DNA of 64,000 bases from Pukyongia sp963768085 (GCA_963768085.1 CAVYGO010000003.1:682001-746000); one strand, 5' to 3'. Positions 17,420 to 27,144 are shown, counted from the first letter of the stretch. Notes: generated by a model not told the origin, from the letters alone. Numbers and translations are program-made.

Positions 17420-18772
17420 ATGTTTAAAAAGATACTAATAGCGAATCGCGGTGAAATAGCATTACGGATTATTCGCACGTGTAAAGAGATGGGAATCAAA
17501 ACAGTTGCCGTTTATTCTACGGCCGACGAAGAGAGTCTTCATGTTCGATTTGCCGATGAAGCAGTGTGTATAGGGCCACCGCCTAGTTCAGAAAGCTATC
17601 TGAAGATCGCAAATATCATTTCTGCTGCTGAGATCACCAATGCTGATGCCATTCATCCCGGATATGGGTTCTTGTCTGAAAACTCCAGGTTTTCGAAGAT
17701 TTGTGAAGAACACGATATTAAGTTCATCGGAGCTTCTCCTGAAATGATCGAAAAAATGGGAGATAAGGCTACGGCTAAAGCTACCATGAAAGAAGCTGGC
17801 GTGCCATGCGTTCCTGGAAGTGAAGGCGTAATTCCCGATTTTAAGACATGCAAGAAAGTAGCTTTGGAAACCGGTTACCCGGTAATGCTCAAAGCTAGTG
17901 CAGGTGGAGGAGGAAAGGGAATGAGAGCCGTCTGGACGGAAGAAGACCTTGAAGAAGCCTGGGAATCCGCAAGACAGGAAAGTAAAGCCGCATTCGGAAA
18001 CGATGATATGTATATGGAAAAACTCATAGAGGAACCTCGACATATCGAAATACAGATCGTGGGCGACAGCTCTGGAAAAGCATGCCACCTAAGTGAAAGA
18101 GATTGCTCCATCCAAAGAAGGCATCAAAAGCTTACCGAAGAGACGCCAAGCCCCTTTATGACTAAAAAACTTCGGAATGATATGGGAATGGCAGCGGTTA
18201 AAGCAGCCGAGTATATTAAATATGAGGGCGCCGGCACTGTTGAGTTTTTGGTAGACAAAGACAGGAATTTCTATTTTATGGAAATGAATACCCGAATCCA
18301 GGTTGAACACCCCATTACGGAACAGGTGATCGATTTCGACCTTATCCGCGAGCAGATCCTGGTGGCGGCGGGAGTACCAATTTCCGGTAAACATTACACA
18401 CCAAACCTGCACTCGATTGAGTGTCGGATCAACGCAGAAGATCCTTATAATGATTTCCGGCCATCACCGGGCAGGATCACAACATTGCATGCTCCGGGAG
18501 GTCATGGGGTACGTTTAGACACTCATGTATATGCCGGATATGTGATTCCTCCGAACTATGATTCAATGATCGCGAAATTGATCACCACGGCGCAGACGCG
18601 TGACGAAGCAATCAATAAAATGAAGCGGGCTCTTGACGAATTTGTAATCGAAGGTATACACACCACAATTCCATTTCACCGACAGTTGATGGATCACCCG
18701 GACTATGTAGCCGGAAATTATACGACTGCGTTTATGAATAACTGGGAAATGGAAGCTCCTGAAGAAGAATAA
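17420..18772 (+). CDS. accC: Biotin carboxylase subunit of acetyl-CoA carboxylase
   Basis: 450 residues, the normal length for a stand-alone biotin carboxylase. It has the N-terminal ILIANRGEIALRIIRTCKEM, ATP-grasp glycine loop KASAGGGGKGMR, and the catalytic MEMNTRIQVEHPITE. It carboxylates biotin on AccB using ATP and bicarbonate. The carboxyltransferase genes accA and accD are not in this window, as is usual for the split bacterial enzyme. A terminator follows. Confidence 0.97.
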   Translation: MFKKILIANRGEIALRIIRTCKEMGIKTVAVYSTADEESLHVRFADEAVCIGPPPSSESYLKIANIISAAEITNADAIHPGYGFLSENSRFSKICEEHDIKFIGASPEMIEKMGDKATAKATMKEAGVPCVPGSEGVIPDFKTCKKVALETGYPVMLKASAGGGGKGMRAVWTEEDLEEAWESARQESKAAFGNDDMYMEKLIEEPRHIEIQIVGDSSGKACHLSERDCSIQRRHQKLTEETPSPFMTKKLRNDMGMAAVKAAEYIKYEGAGTVEFLVDKDRNFYFMEMNTRIQVEHPITEQVIDFDLIREQILVAAGVPISGKHYTPNLHSIECRINAEDPYNDFRPSPGRITTLHAPGGHGVRLDTHVYAGYVIPPNYDSMIAKLITTAQTRDEAINKMKRALDEFVIEGIHTTIPFHRQLMDHPDYVAGNYTTAFMNNWEMEAPEEE

Positions 18773-18793
18773 ATTCTTAAAAAAAAGGTCAAT

Positions 18794-18848
18794 AAAGAGT
18801 CAAAATCCAAAAAAGACGTATAAATCTGAAGGAATTTGACTCTTTTTG
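18794..18848 (+). terminator. Intrinsic terminator after accC
   Basis: AAAGAGTCAAA (18794-18804) pairs perfectly with TTTGACTCTTT (18835-18845) across a loop of about 30 bases, followed by TTG. The long loop makes it less certain than the others. Confidence 0.55.
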
Positions 18849-18882
18849 TTGAATTTTACCCGAATTGATCTTACAACATTTT

Positions 18883-20013
18883 ATGCATCTTTCTTATTGG
18901 GAACGGGACACATGGTTGCACAACATTGATTTTGCCATCGTTGGAAGCGGAATCGTTGGACTGAGTTGCGCCCTATTCCTCCGCGATAAATATCCAGATA
19001 AAAAGATTGTGGTGTTTGAAAAAGGGATATTACCAAGCGGCGCAAGTACGAAGAACGCCGGTTTTGCTTGTTTTGGTAGTGTTTCTGAGATACTTGAAGA
19101 TCTGAAAACCCATTCAGAAGAGGAAGTTATCCGGATAATCAGGAGTAGAATAGAAGGTTTAAATCTTTTACGGGAAACCCTCGGTGACCATGCTATCGAT
19201 TATCGAGAATACGGCGGCTATGAAGTTTTCATTAAAAACGACGAAGCCTTATTTGAAAATTGCCTCTCGAAACTGGCTTATGTTAATAATTTGATGAAAA
19301 CAGCGTTTAATACTAAAAATGAAGTTTTTTTGACTAAAAGGGACCCATTTTCTTTCAAAAACCTTCAAAAAGAGCTCATTTTTAATAAATATGAAGGACA
19401 GATTAACACCGGCACCATGATGAAATCGCTCATCCAGAAAATTTATGAAAATGGGATTTTTATACTAAATTCATGCAATATTGAGTCATTTTGCATAAAA
19501 AATGACCAAGTTTCGCTGATTTTGAACAAATTCGAAGAAATTTCAGTTAAAAAGCTTCTCATTGCCTCGAATGGATTCGCAAATCAACTTTTCGATGTCG
19601 ATCTTCAGCCAGCAAGAGCACAGGTAATAGTGACCAAACCAATCGAGGATCTTAGACTAAAAGGGACTTTTCACCTGGATAGGGGATATTATTATTTCAG
19701 GAATATTGATAATAGAGTACTATTAGGAGGAGGTAGAAACCTCGATTTTACAGCGGAAGAAACAACTGAGCTAGGCCTGACTTCTCTGGTTCAGAGTAAA
19801 CTAGAAGAATTACTTAAGACAACAATTCTACCGGAAACAGCGTTTGAAATTGATAGCCGCTGGAGTGGGATTATGGGAGTTGGCGGCAATAAAAAACCTA
19901 TCGTTAGAAAAATAGATAATCATGTGTATTGTGGTGTACGCCTGGGAGGAATGGGCGTAGCTATTGGAAGTTCGATAGGAAAACAACTGGCTGATCTAGT
20001 GAGTTCCGGATGA
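18883..20013 (+). CDS. FAD-dependent oxidoreductase (DAO family)
   Basis: 376 residues from ATG 18883. The dinucleotide-binding motif FAIVGSGIVGLSCALFL is near residues 15-31, followed by VVFEKG and the SGASTKNAGFACFG segment typical of glycine/D-amino-acid oxidase-like enzymes. The C-terminal GVRLGGMGVAIGS closes the FAD site. It probably oxidises an amine or amino acid; the substrate is unknown. A TTG at 18865 would add six residues and is less likely. Its end overlaps mtgA by four bases (ATGA), so the two are probably coupled. Confidence 0.85.
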   Translation: MHLSYWERDTWLHNIDFAIVGSGIVGLSCALFLRDKYPDKKIVVFEKGILPSGASTKNAGFACFGSVSEILEDLKTHSEEEVIRIIRSRIEGLNLLRETLGDHAIDYREYGGYEVFIKNDEALFENCLSKLAYVNNLMKTAFNTKNEVFLTKRDPFSFKNLQKELIFNKYEGQINTGTMMKSLIQKIYENGIFILNSCNIESFCIKNDQVSLILNKFEEISVKKLLIASNGFANQLFDVDLQPARAQVIVTKPIEDLRLKGTFHLDRGYYYFRNIDNRVLLGGGRNLDFTAEETTELGLTSLVQSKLEELLKTTILPETAFEIDSRWSGIMGVGGNKKPIVRKIDNHVYCGVRLGGMGVAIGSSIGKQLADLVSSG

Positions 20014-20705
20014 TAAGAAGACTGTTCCGTTTTTTGTTTAAGGCCATACTGTGGTTTGGAGTGCTGAGTGTGTTATGGGTATTGTTTTACCGCTTATTCC
20101 CGGTTCCAGCCACGCCACTCATGGCGATTCGTTCATTTCAATCCGATTCGCGTATTGAAATCCAACATGATTGGGTTCCGTTAGAAGACATATCGGAGGC
20201 CATGCAATTAGCGGTTATCAGTGCCGAAGACCAAAATTTCCTGGAGCATAACGGGTTTGACTACGACGCGATACGAAAGGCTTATAGCGATAATAAGGCT
20301 GGTAAGCGTTTAAAAGGCGGGAGTACAATTTCGCAACAGACAGCAAAAAACGTTTTCTTATGGCCCGGACGAAGCTGGTTTAGAAAAGGACTTGAAACGT
20401 ATTTTACTTTTCTGATAGAAAATATTTGGGGCAAAAAGCGGATTTTGGAAGTATATTTGAACAGTATTGAAATGGGTGATGGGGTCTACGGGGTTCAGTC
20501 TGCGGCGGAATATTGGTACAACAAAAACGCAAAAAATCTAACGAAGCATGAGGCAGCAGCAATTGCCGTAATTCTGCCTAACCCTCGAAAATATAAAGCT
20601 TCTCCAAGAACCGAATATTTAGAAGGCAGAAGACAATGGGTTTTGCGCCAAATGAATAACTTAGGGGAATTAAATTTTAATAAGAATGACCAATCAGGAG
20701 ATTAA
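20010..20705 (+). CDS. mtgA: Monofunctional biosynthetic peptidoglycan transglycosylase
   Basis: 231 residues with one N-terminal membrane helix (FKAILWFGVLSVLWVLFY) and a glycosyltransferase-51 domain. The catalytic glutamate is in ISAEDQNFLEHNGFD, followed by KGGSTISQQTAKNVFLWPGR and the second glutamate region VYLNSIEMGDGVYG. No transpeptidase domain follows, so it only polymerises lipid II glycan strands on the outer face of the inner membrane. It overlaps both neighbours: four bases with the FAD enzyme and 20 with the next gene. Confidence 0.95.
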   Translation: MIRRLFRFLFKAILWFGVLSVLWVLFYRLFPVPATPLMAIRSFQSDSRIEIQHDWVPLEDISEAMQLAVISAEDQNFLEHNGFDYDAIRKAYSDNKAGKRLKGGSTISQQTAKNVFLWPGRSWFRKGLETYFTFLIENIWGKKRILEVYLNSIEMGDGVYGVQSAAEYWYNKNAKNLTKHEAAAIAVILPNPRKYKASPRTEYLEGRRQWVLRQMNNLGELNFNKNDQSGD

Positions 20706-21144
20706 AACAAAGTTGTTATCTCGATGTGAGGAGTATATTACATCACATAGAGAGCGAATTAATTCGGCATTAAGCAGTATAAGAAGTTCACTTCTCGATG
20801 AAGAAAAAAGCACCGTTGGGGATAAGCATCATACCAATAGGGCCATGCTCCAACTGGATCGTGAAAATTTAAGTCAGCAAATGATTGAAGTAGAAAAACA
20901 GGAAGCGATCATGAATAAGATTTCTCTGGAACATATAAATGAAATCGCTCATTTGGGGAGTCTGGTTATCACGGATCACGCTAATTACTTCATGAGTGTT
21001 TCTGCCGGGGCTGTCGAATTGGAGGATAAAACATATTACTGTGTTTCCCTGGAAAGTCCGATCGGGAAACTGATGTTAGGAAAAAGGGAAGGAGAGGTCG
21101 CAGTCTTCAACGACAAAAAAATCAAAATCCAGGTAATAGACTAA
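20686..21144 (+). CDS. GreA/GreB C-terminal-domain-like protein
   Basis: 152 residues. The first ~85 residues are charged and helical (MTNQEIKTKLLSRCEEYI, KQEAIMNKI), and the end reads SPIGKLMLGKREGEVAVFND, resembling the FKBP-like C-terminal domain of GreA/GreB transcript-cleavage factors (SPIARALIGK-type). Flavobacterial proteins of this sort are usually listed as GreA-like or misannotated as 3-oxoacyl-ACP synthase. The acidic tip residues of the Gre coiled coil are not obvious, so transcript-cleavage activity is doubtful; it may only bind RNA polymerase. It overlaps mtgA by 20 bases. Confidence 0.65.
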   Translation: MTNQEIKTKLLSRCEEYITSHRERINSALSSIRSSLLDEEKSTVGDKHHTNRAMLQLDRENLSQQMIEVEKQEAIMNKISLEHINEIAHLGSLVITDHANYFMSVSAGAVELEDKTYYCVSLESPIGKLMLGKREGEVAVFNDKKIKIQVID

Positions 21145-21197
21145 TATTTCGCGTTAGTTTCAACGAATCCAGATCATATCTTAAAAAAAGTATCGCG

Positions 21198-21731
21198 CTA
21201 ATTTTGCTTCGGCAAATAATTGGCTGGAATTGGATTTTCCTCGGTTTCCTGTGTCCAGTAGATGTTGATCACCCACCATCGATTACCGTCATTGAGCAGC
21301 TGAATACTATTTATCCCGCGCATAAAAGGTTTTGTATCCGATTTCGACCTGTAAGATTCATACGTGCTGAATACGTGCGTTATATTTCCAAACGATTCTG
21401 TTTTACGATGAATCTCCTTTTCATAAAAACCATTTTCAATCAGCCATTTGCCCGCGTTTTCGATGTAATCTTCAGCAGACATATATTGGACTCCGTAAAT
21501 TCCTTCTGAACTCTTCCTGGATGGGACAAGTTTGGCATCCGGCTTAAATAAATATTTGAAGAGCTCCCAGTTCCTTTCTTCGCCTTTTTCCCCTGAAATA
21601 ACGCCATATAAAGTCTCGATAATAGCATCAATTGAGTTCACTTTTTCCGAATAATCTTCTGAAATTTCCTGGGAATGAACGAAAGTCCCGGCATATAGAG
21701 TTATTATAAAAATGAAGAATAATTTTTTCAA
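21198..21731 (-). CDS. Secreted SnoaL/NTF2-like protein
   Basis: 177 residues with a signal peptide (MKKLFFIFIITLYAGTFVHS, then QEIS). The mature part looks like the NTF2/SnoaL cone fold: an N-terminal helix (SIDAIIETLYGVISGEKG), WELFKYLFKPDAKLVP, then strands ending in NRWWVINIYWTQE. Such secreted copies may bind small molecules, but no activity can be assigned. The start codon is TTG at 21731; I see no in-frame ATG that keeps the signal peptide. Confidence 0.7.
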   Translation of the reverse strand: MKKLFFIFIITLYAGTFVHSQEISEDYSEKVNSIDAIIETLYGVISGEKGEERNWELFKYLFKPDAKLVPSRKSSEGIYGVQYMSAEDYIENAGKWLIENGFYEKEIHRKTESFGNITHVFSTYESYRSKSDTKPFMRGINSIQLLNDGNRWWVINIYWTQETEENPIPANYLPKQN

Positions 21732-21773
21732 AATTGTAAGTATTAGATATTCAATAAGTTATGGAATGATATG

Positions 21774-22730
21774 CTATTTCACCATGGTTAAATATAACCT
21801 ATCTCCTTGTGACAGCCTGTGAGTATGTTCGAAAAACACAGGTGTGTCGTTCCATTCGGAATAAATTAGAAAATGACTCCCTTTGAAGTAGCTTTTCCGT
21901 ACAACCACCTTTAATTTCGTCTCTTTTTCTGAATATGCCAGTGAATGAGGAAACAGTATTATTTCTCCAGACAGAACACTGGATTCGAATAACGATCCCG
22001 GTAATACATTCACTTCATCAAAAAATCCGGCCTGATATACATTCGCTGCCGAACCATAAATCTCCTCCGGAGCACCCATAGCTTCTATAGTTCCGTCTTT
22101 CAGTAATACTATTCGATCTGAAAAGGCCAGCGCTTCAGACGCGTCATGGGTGGCTGTAATGCAAGCGATATTTTTTTCTTTTAGATAACCGTATAATTTC
22201 CTGCGGAGTTTATTCTTTCTGAAGCTGTCAATATGACTGAATGGTTCATCCAGCAGCAGGAGTTCAGGTTGCTTGGCTAAAGCTTTAGCCAGCGCGACCC
22301 GCTGTTTTTGGCCTCCGCTGAGGTTTTTAACTAAGGTTTCCGAAAACGCTACCATTTCGACCACTTCAAGTAGCTTATGAACTCTTACCGAATCTTCTTC
22401 GAGATCACGTCTGGACAGATATTCCGCCACATTTTCAGCAACTGTAGTAAAAGGCATTACATTAAATTCCTGTGCAACCAATTTTATAAATGGTTCACCG
22501 GGGACCAGGTTAAACTTCGGGCCTTTTAGTTCTTTCGTTCCCCAATGCATGCTACCTTTCTCCAATTGCAGCAGTCCATATATAAGATGTAATAATGTAG
22601 ATTTACCACAGCCACTTTCTCCAAGTACGGCCATGTGTGTACCGGGCTCAAGCTCAAACCGAATACCCTTTAATGTTTCAGCTTGACTGTACGAAAAAGA
22701 TTGAATGTTCACTTTTAGCATAACTCGCAT
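21774..22730 (-). CDS. ABC transporter ATP-binding protein (no permease nearby)
   Basis: 318 residues with a complete ABC ATPase: Walker A GESGCGKSTLLHL, Q-loop VAQEF, signature LSGGQKQRVALAKAL, Walker B LLLLDEPFSHID and switch His in TATHDAS. Residues after about 225 resemble the regulatory/OB extension of importer ATPases (PotA/CysA type). I find no permease or binding protein next to it, so it is an orphan. The start may be the ATG at 22730 or at 22721; the first directly abuts the T-run of the upstream terminator. Confidence 0.85.
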   Translation of the reverse strand: MRVMLKVNIQSFSYSQAETLKGIRFELEPGTHMAVLGESGCGKSTLLHLIYGLLQLEKGSMHWGTKELKGPKFNLVPGEPFIKLVAQEFNVMPFTTVAENVAEYLSRRDLEEDSVRVHKLLEVVEMVAFSETLVKNLSGGQKQRVALAKALAKQPELLLLDEPFSHIDSFRKNKLRRKLYGYLKEKNIACITATHDASEALAFSDRIVLLKDGTIEAMGAPEEIYGSAANVYQAGFFDEVNVLPGSLFESSVLSGEIILFPHSLAYSEKETKLKVVVRKSYFKGSHFLIYSEWNDTPVFFEHTHRLSQGDRLYLTMVK

Positions 22731-22773
22731 AAAAAAAGGTTGTTTCCCAAAGAAGCATCGGGAAACAACCTTT
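22731..22773 (-). terminator. Strong intrinsic terminator of the prolyl oligopeptidase gene
   Basis: On the minus strand AAAGGTTGTTTCCC and GGGAAACAACCTTT form a 14-bp perfect stem around an 11-base loop, followed by seven T residues. The T-run touches the ATG of the next codirectional gene (22730), so that gene needs either its own start signal inside the hairpin or the ATG at 22721. Confidence 0.93.
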
Positions 22774-22791
22774 TATGAATGATTGAATGCG

Positions 22792-24954
22792 TTACTCTTT
22801 TACTTCTTTATTAACCGTTTCCGGCAACACTTCATAGCCCATATTATACAGCGTGAACCCAAAAATATCCGCATATTGTTCTATGGTTTTACTCACTGGA
22901 GTTCCTGCACCATGTCCTGCATCGGTTTCAATTCTAATCAGGGTTGGATTGCTTCCGGATTGTTTTGCTTGTAATTCTGCCGCAAACTTAAAGCTGTGCG
23001 CAGGAACAACGCGGTCGTCATGATCTCCTGTTGTTACCAGAGTAGCAGGATATTCAACCCCTTGTTTAACATTGTGTACAGGCGAGTATCCCTTAAGGTA
23101 ATCGAACATTTCTTTATTATCATCCGCGGTACCGTAATCGTATGCCCATCCGGCACCGGCCGTGAAGGTGTGGTAACGCAACATATCTAAAACACCAACA
23201 GCAGGTAATGCTACTTTCATTAGGTCCGGACGCTGCGTCATTGTAGCTCCTACCAGCAATCCACCATTGGATCCCCCGCGGATAGCGAGGTAGTCTTTGG
23301 ATGTAAATTTGTTATCGATCAAATATTCGGCAGCTGCGATGAAATCGTCAAACACGTTTTGTTTTTGCAACTTGGTTCCTGCATTGTGCCATTTTTTACC
23401 ATATTCTCCACCTCCGCGAAGGTTTGGCACAGCATAGACGCCACCTTGTTCCATCCAAACCGCATTAGTGATACTGAAACCCGGTGTAAGGCTAATATTA
23501 AAACCACCATATCCATAAAGAATGGTAGGATTCTTACCGTTTAGTTCTACCCCTTTTTTATGCGTTATAATCATTGGTACTTTTGTTCCGTCCTTGGATG
23601 TATAGAAAACCTGCTTGCTTTCATAATCGTCCGGATTGAAATCGATTTCTGGCTTTCGGTACAATTCAGATTCCCCGCTATCCATATTGAACTTGTAGAT
23701 GCTACCGGGAGTAATATAGTTAGTGAAGGAATAATACAATTCGGTTTCTTCTTTTTTTGCACCGAAACCACCGGCACTACCAACTCCTGGGAGTTCAATC
23801 TCTCGGATCATATTTCCATCGAAATCGTATTGTAACACCTTGGAAACAGCATCCACCATATATTCGGCGAAGATGTATTTACCACCACTTGAAGGGCTTA
23901 ATACGTTTTCCGTTTCGGCAATGAAATCCACCCAATTTTGGGGAGTAGGATTGGAAGCATCGACGGTGACAATTTTCTGATTCGGCGCATTCAGATTTGT
24001 AGCAAGATACAGCTTGGACCCTTCGTTTTCCATAACGTAGGTGTCACTATTGGAATGATCTAAAATAGTCGTGAATCCACTTCCAGGATTTTGAAGGTCT
24101 TTAATGAATAGCTTATTCCCTGAAGTAGAAATACTTGCTGTAACAACAAGATAGCGATTGTCTTCGGTCACATACCCACCCACATAACGGTGTTTTTCGT
24201 CAGCGGTTCCACCATACACCAGCTTGTCCTCATTTTGAGGTGTGCCAATTTTATGGTAATAAAGTTTGTGCTGATCCGTTTTTGCCGAAAGTTCACTTCC
24301 TTCTGGTTTATCGTAGCTCGAGTAATAGAAACCCTCATTAGCCTTCCAGGACAGTCTGCTGAATTTAATATCCATGAGCGTATCCTCGACGATCTCCTTG
24401 GTTTCGGTATTCATAACCAGGACCTTTCTCCAGTCGCTTCCCCCTTCGGAAATGCTATAGGTTGCCGTCGTTCCATCATCGGAGAAGCTTAGCCCACCCA
24501 ATGATACGGTCCCATCTTCCTTGAATGTATTTGGGTCGAGAAACACTTCTGCCGATGAAGCATCTTCACCGGTCTTGTAACGATATATCACAAATTGGTT
24601 TTGAAGTCCGTCGTTCTTCCTGAAGTAAGTATAACCACCTTCTTTAAAGGGAGCACCAACTTTTTCATAGTTCCATAAAGTTTCGAGCCTTTTCTTAAGG
24701 TCCTCCCTGAAAGGAATATTGTCAAGGTAACCAAATGTCACTTCATTTTGTCGCTTTACCCAGTCCCCGGTTTCTTCACTCATATCATCTTCAAGCCATC
24801 GGTAGGGGTCTTTCACTTCAGTTCCGAAATAGGTTGTTACCGTATCAACTTGTTTCGTCTCGGTATAATTCACAGCAATAGGTTCTTTTGTAATTTCTTC
24901 TTTACAGGCTATAAAAGTCAATGCAAGAAGAGGTATTAGGAATCTCTTATTCAT
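22792..24954 (-). CDS. Prolyl oligopeptidase family serine peptidase (S9A), lipoprotein
   Basis: 720 residues. The N-terminus MNKRFLIPLLALTFIAC is a lipoprotein signal with Cys17. A beta-propeller of about 380 residues follows and then the alpha/beta-hydrolase domain with Ser in RGGSNGGLLVGATM, Asp in TTGDHDDRVVPAHS and His in TDAGHGAGTP. It cleaves short peptides after proline, presumably in the periplasm or at the cell surface. The full catalytic triad and length point to an active enzyme. It has its own strong terminator. Confidence 0.95.
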   Translation of the reverse strand: MNKRFLIPLLALTFIACKEEITKEPIAVNYTETKQVDTVTTYFGTEVKDPYRWLEDDMSEETGDWVKRQNEVTFGYLDNIPFREDLKKRLETLWNYEKVGAPFKEGGYTYFRKNDGLQNQFVIYRYKTGEDASSAEVFLDPNTFKEDGTVSLGGLSFSDDGTTATYSISEGGSDWRKVLVMNTETKEIVEDTLMDIKFSRLSWKANEGFYYSSYDKPEGSELSAKTDQHKLYYHKIGTPQNEDKLVYGGTADEKHRYVGGYVTEDNRYLVVTASISTSGNKLFIKDLQNPGSGFTTILDHSNSDTYVMENEGSKLYLATNLNAPNQKIVTVDASNPTPQNWVDFIAETENVLSPSSGGKYIFAEYMVDAVSKVLQYDFDGNMIREIELPGVGSAGGFGAKKEETELYYSFTNYITPGSIYKFNMDSGESELYRKPEIDFNPDDYESKQVFYTSKDGTKVPMIITHKKGVELNGKNPTILYGYGGFNISLTPGFSITNAVWMEQGGVYAVPNLRGGGEYGKKWHNAGTKLQKQNVFDDFIAAAEYLIDNKFTSKDYLAIRGGSNGGLLVGATMTQRPDLMKVALPAVGVLDMLRYHTFTAGAGWAYDYGTADDNKEMFDYLKGYSPVHNVKQGVEYPATLVTTGDHDDRVVPAHSFKFAAELQAKQSGSNPTLIRIETDAGHGAGTPVSKTIEQYADIFGFTLYNMGYEVLPETVNKEVKE

Positions 24955-25030
24955 GTTTATTAAAATTTGACTGTAAATGTACTAAAAAGCACACAGTCAT
25001 AACGTTAAAGAAAGTAGAGGATTTTAAAAT

Positions 25031-25411
25031 TTAAACCTGCTGAAATAATGGACGGAATGCTTTCCAATATTTCATGATCAAAACAGCGTTTAACCCAGCT
25101 ATGATGACTGCCTGAATTATTTGCGGTAAATCAAGGAAAATATGAAATAACAAAATATTCACTGATATTGGAACCAGCACTAAAAGAGCGAAGGGAACCC
25201 ATTTTTTTAACAACAATAGCAAACCGATTAAAATTTCGAGAGTACCCAGAACGTAAAGCACGTAGCCCGTGTCCAGGAGAGAATTCATAAAATCGGATGC
25301 TTCTGCACTGAGTTCCGGCTGAGGAATGAAACCCACAAACTTGTTTAAGCCGAAAACCAGGAGCCCCAGGGCAAGAATAATACGGAGAATAGTAGTAAAA
25401 TTTGAATTCAT
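25031..25411 (-). CDS. DoxX-family membrane protein
   Basis: 126 residues with four hydrophobic helices (ILALGLLVFGLNKFVGF, YVLYVLGTLEILIGLLLLL, PFALLVLVPISVNILLFH, IIQAVIIAGLNAVLIM), matching small DoxX/DUF4870-like membrane proteins. The function of these proteins is mostly unknown; some are linked to respiratory or oxidative functions. It stands between the peptidase and asd genes on the same strand with about 100 bases on each side. Confidence 0.75.
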   Translation of the reverse strand: MNSNFTTILRIILALGLLVFGLNKFVGFIPQPELSAEASDFMNSLLDTGYVLYVLGTLEILIGLLLLLKKWVPFALLVLVPISVNILLFHIFLDLPQIIQAVIIAGLNAVLIMKYWKAFRPLFQQV

Positions 25412-25513
25412 ATGAAGGAAGGTTATGTTAATACTCTTTTAAAGATACTGAAAAATAAAAACCCGACACCATAACAGAATTGGGTTAAACATGTTATCTC
25501 TTTAAATTTGGTA

Positions 25514-26524
25514 TCAGGCCCTGGATATGGTTTCGCCCACCAAATTCTTTTCCACAAGATATTCGGCGATTTGTATGGCATTTGTTGCCGCGCCTTTCCT
25601 GAGATTGTCACTTACTATCCATAAATTCAGAGTATTTGGCTGTGTTTCATCACGCCGTATTCTTCCCACAAAGACATCATCCTTATCATGCGCATACATG
25701 GGCATAGGATATGTATTGGTGTCGGGATTGTCCTGTACGGTCACACCAGGGGACTGATGTAGTACTTTCCGAACTTCGGAAATATCGAAATCATTAAAAA
25801 ACTCCACATTCACGGCCTCACTGTGGCCACCGGCCGTAGGGATTCGTACAGCGGTTGCTGAAATTGAAAAACTCCGGTCGTCCAGTATTTTCTGGGGTTC
25901 GCGGGCTAATTTCATTTCTTCCTTTGTATAACCGTTCGCTTCAAATACATCGCAGTGTGGTAGTGCGTTCTTGTGAATAGGATAGGGGTATGCCATTTCC
26001 CCTTTTACTCCTTTGATTTCATTCTCCAACTGATTCACAGCGGCTATTCCTGTTCCCGAAACCGACTGATAGGTGGAAACCACCACTCGTTTCATGGTAT
26101 ATTTTTTATGAAGTGGAGCCAGCGCCATAACTAGCTGAATAGTTGAACAGTTGGGATTTGCAATAATTTTATCTTCTGAAGTGAGTACATGGGCATTTAT
26201 CTCCGGAACCACCAGTTTTTTGGTTCTGTCCATGCGCCAGGCAGATGAATTATCTATGACCGTAGTTCCATGCTTGGCAAAAATCGGAGCCCATTCCAGA
26301 GAAGTATCTCCTCCGGCCGAAAAGATTGCAATATCGGGCCGGGCATTTACTGCATCCTGAAGACTGATAATAGTATATGAATTGCCTTTAAAAACGATTT
26401 CCTTGCCTACCGAGCGTTCTGAAGCGACAGCTAATAGTTCAGTAACGGGAAAATTGCGTTCTTCCAGTACCTTCAGCATAACGGCACCTACCATCCCGGT
26501 AGCACCAACAACAGCGACTTTCAT
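25514..26524 (-). CDS. asd: Aspartate-semialdehyde dehydrogenase
   Basis: 336 residues with the NADP-binding GATGMVGAVMLKVL at the N-terminus, FSAGGDTS, the catalytic Cys in NPNCSTIQLVMAL and the His-containing RIPTAGGHSEAVNVEF. It makes aspartate-4-semialdehyde for lysine/diaminopimelate, threonine and methionine synthesis. The start at 26524 gives a standard N-terminus (MKVAVVGATG). No other pathway genes are adjacent. Confidence 0.97.
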   Translation of the reverse strand: MKVAVVGATGMVGAVMLKVLEERNFPVTELLAVASERSVGKEIVFKGNSYTIISLQDAVNARPDIAIFSAGGDTSLEWAPIFAKHGTTVIDNSSAWRMDRTKKLVVPEINAHVLTSEDKIIANPNCSTIQLVMALAPLHKKYTMKRVVVSTYQSVSGTGIAAVNQLENEIKGVKGEMAYPYPIHKNALPHCDVFEANGYTKEEMKLAREPQKILDDRSFSISATAVRIPTAGGHSEAVNVEFFNDFDISEVRKVLHQSPGVTVQDNPDTNTYPMPMYAHDKDDVFVGRIRRDETQPNTLNLWIVSDNLRKGAATNAIQIAEYLVEKNLVGETISRA

Positions 26525-26585
26525 AGAATTTGTTTGAAGTTCAAAAGTAATAGATAGATTTTAAATTATTCAGAATAAAAGAATA

Positions 26586-26619
26586 AAAAAGACCCTCCAA
26601 AGCTTGAGCAAAGGAGGGT
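26586..26619 (-). terminator. Intrinsic terminator of mscL
   Basis: ACCCTCC (26592-26598) pairs with GGAGGGT (26613-26619) around a 14-base loop. On the minus strand it is followed by a C and six T residues, downstream of mscL. Confidence 0.75.
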
Positions 26620-26658
26620 TTTATGATTAAAATGAGTAGCGTAGCGGCTACGTAGTTT

Positions 26659-27066
26659 TTATTTCTTCAGAAGATCTCTGATCTCAGCAAGTAATTCTTC
26701 CTGAGTTGGCCCTGCTGGTTCTGCCGGAGCTTCAACAGCCGGTTTCTTGCTCTTATTGTAAGCTTTAACCATCATGAACAAAACAAATCCAACAACGATC
26801 AAGTTGATAATCGCATTTATCCATTTACCATACATAATGGCGTTTTCCGGTTTTGTAACTGCACCGTCATCTCCCATTACAGCTTCATCCAGGACATATT
26901 TCATGTCGGCAAAGTCAATACCGCCTGCAAAATGACCAACTATAGGCATCATTACATCTGAAACAAACCCGTTCACTACGAGTCCAACTGCACCGGCTAG
27001 GATAACCGCGACCGCGAAATCGATCACATTACCGGTTAAAATAAAATTCTTAAATTCTTTTAACAT
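26659..27066 (-). CDS. mscL: Large-conductance mechanosensitive channel
   Basis: 135 residues. The N-terminal amphipathic helix and first membrane span read MLKEFKNFILTGNVIDFAVA, the pore-lining glycines and the second span (IINLIVVGFVLFMMVKAYN) are present, and a C-terminal helical bundle (ELLAEIRDLLKK) ends the protein. MscL opens under extreme membrane tension to release solutes in osmotic downshock. Its length is usual. Confidence 0.97.
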   Translation of the reverse strand: MLKEFKNFILTGNVIDFAVAVILAGAVGLVVNGFVSDVMMPIVGHFAGGIDFADMKYVLDEAVMGDDGAVTKPENAIMYGKWINAIINLIVVGFVLFMMVKAYNKSKKPAVEAPAEPAGPTQEELLAEIRDLLKK

Positions 27067-27144
27067 GTTGATAGGTTTATACGTTAATAGCCGTAAAGTT
27101 AATCAAAATGTGCTATGAACACTTTAAAATGAGAAATATAGAAT

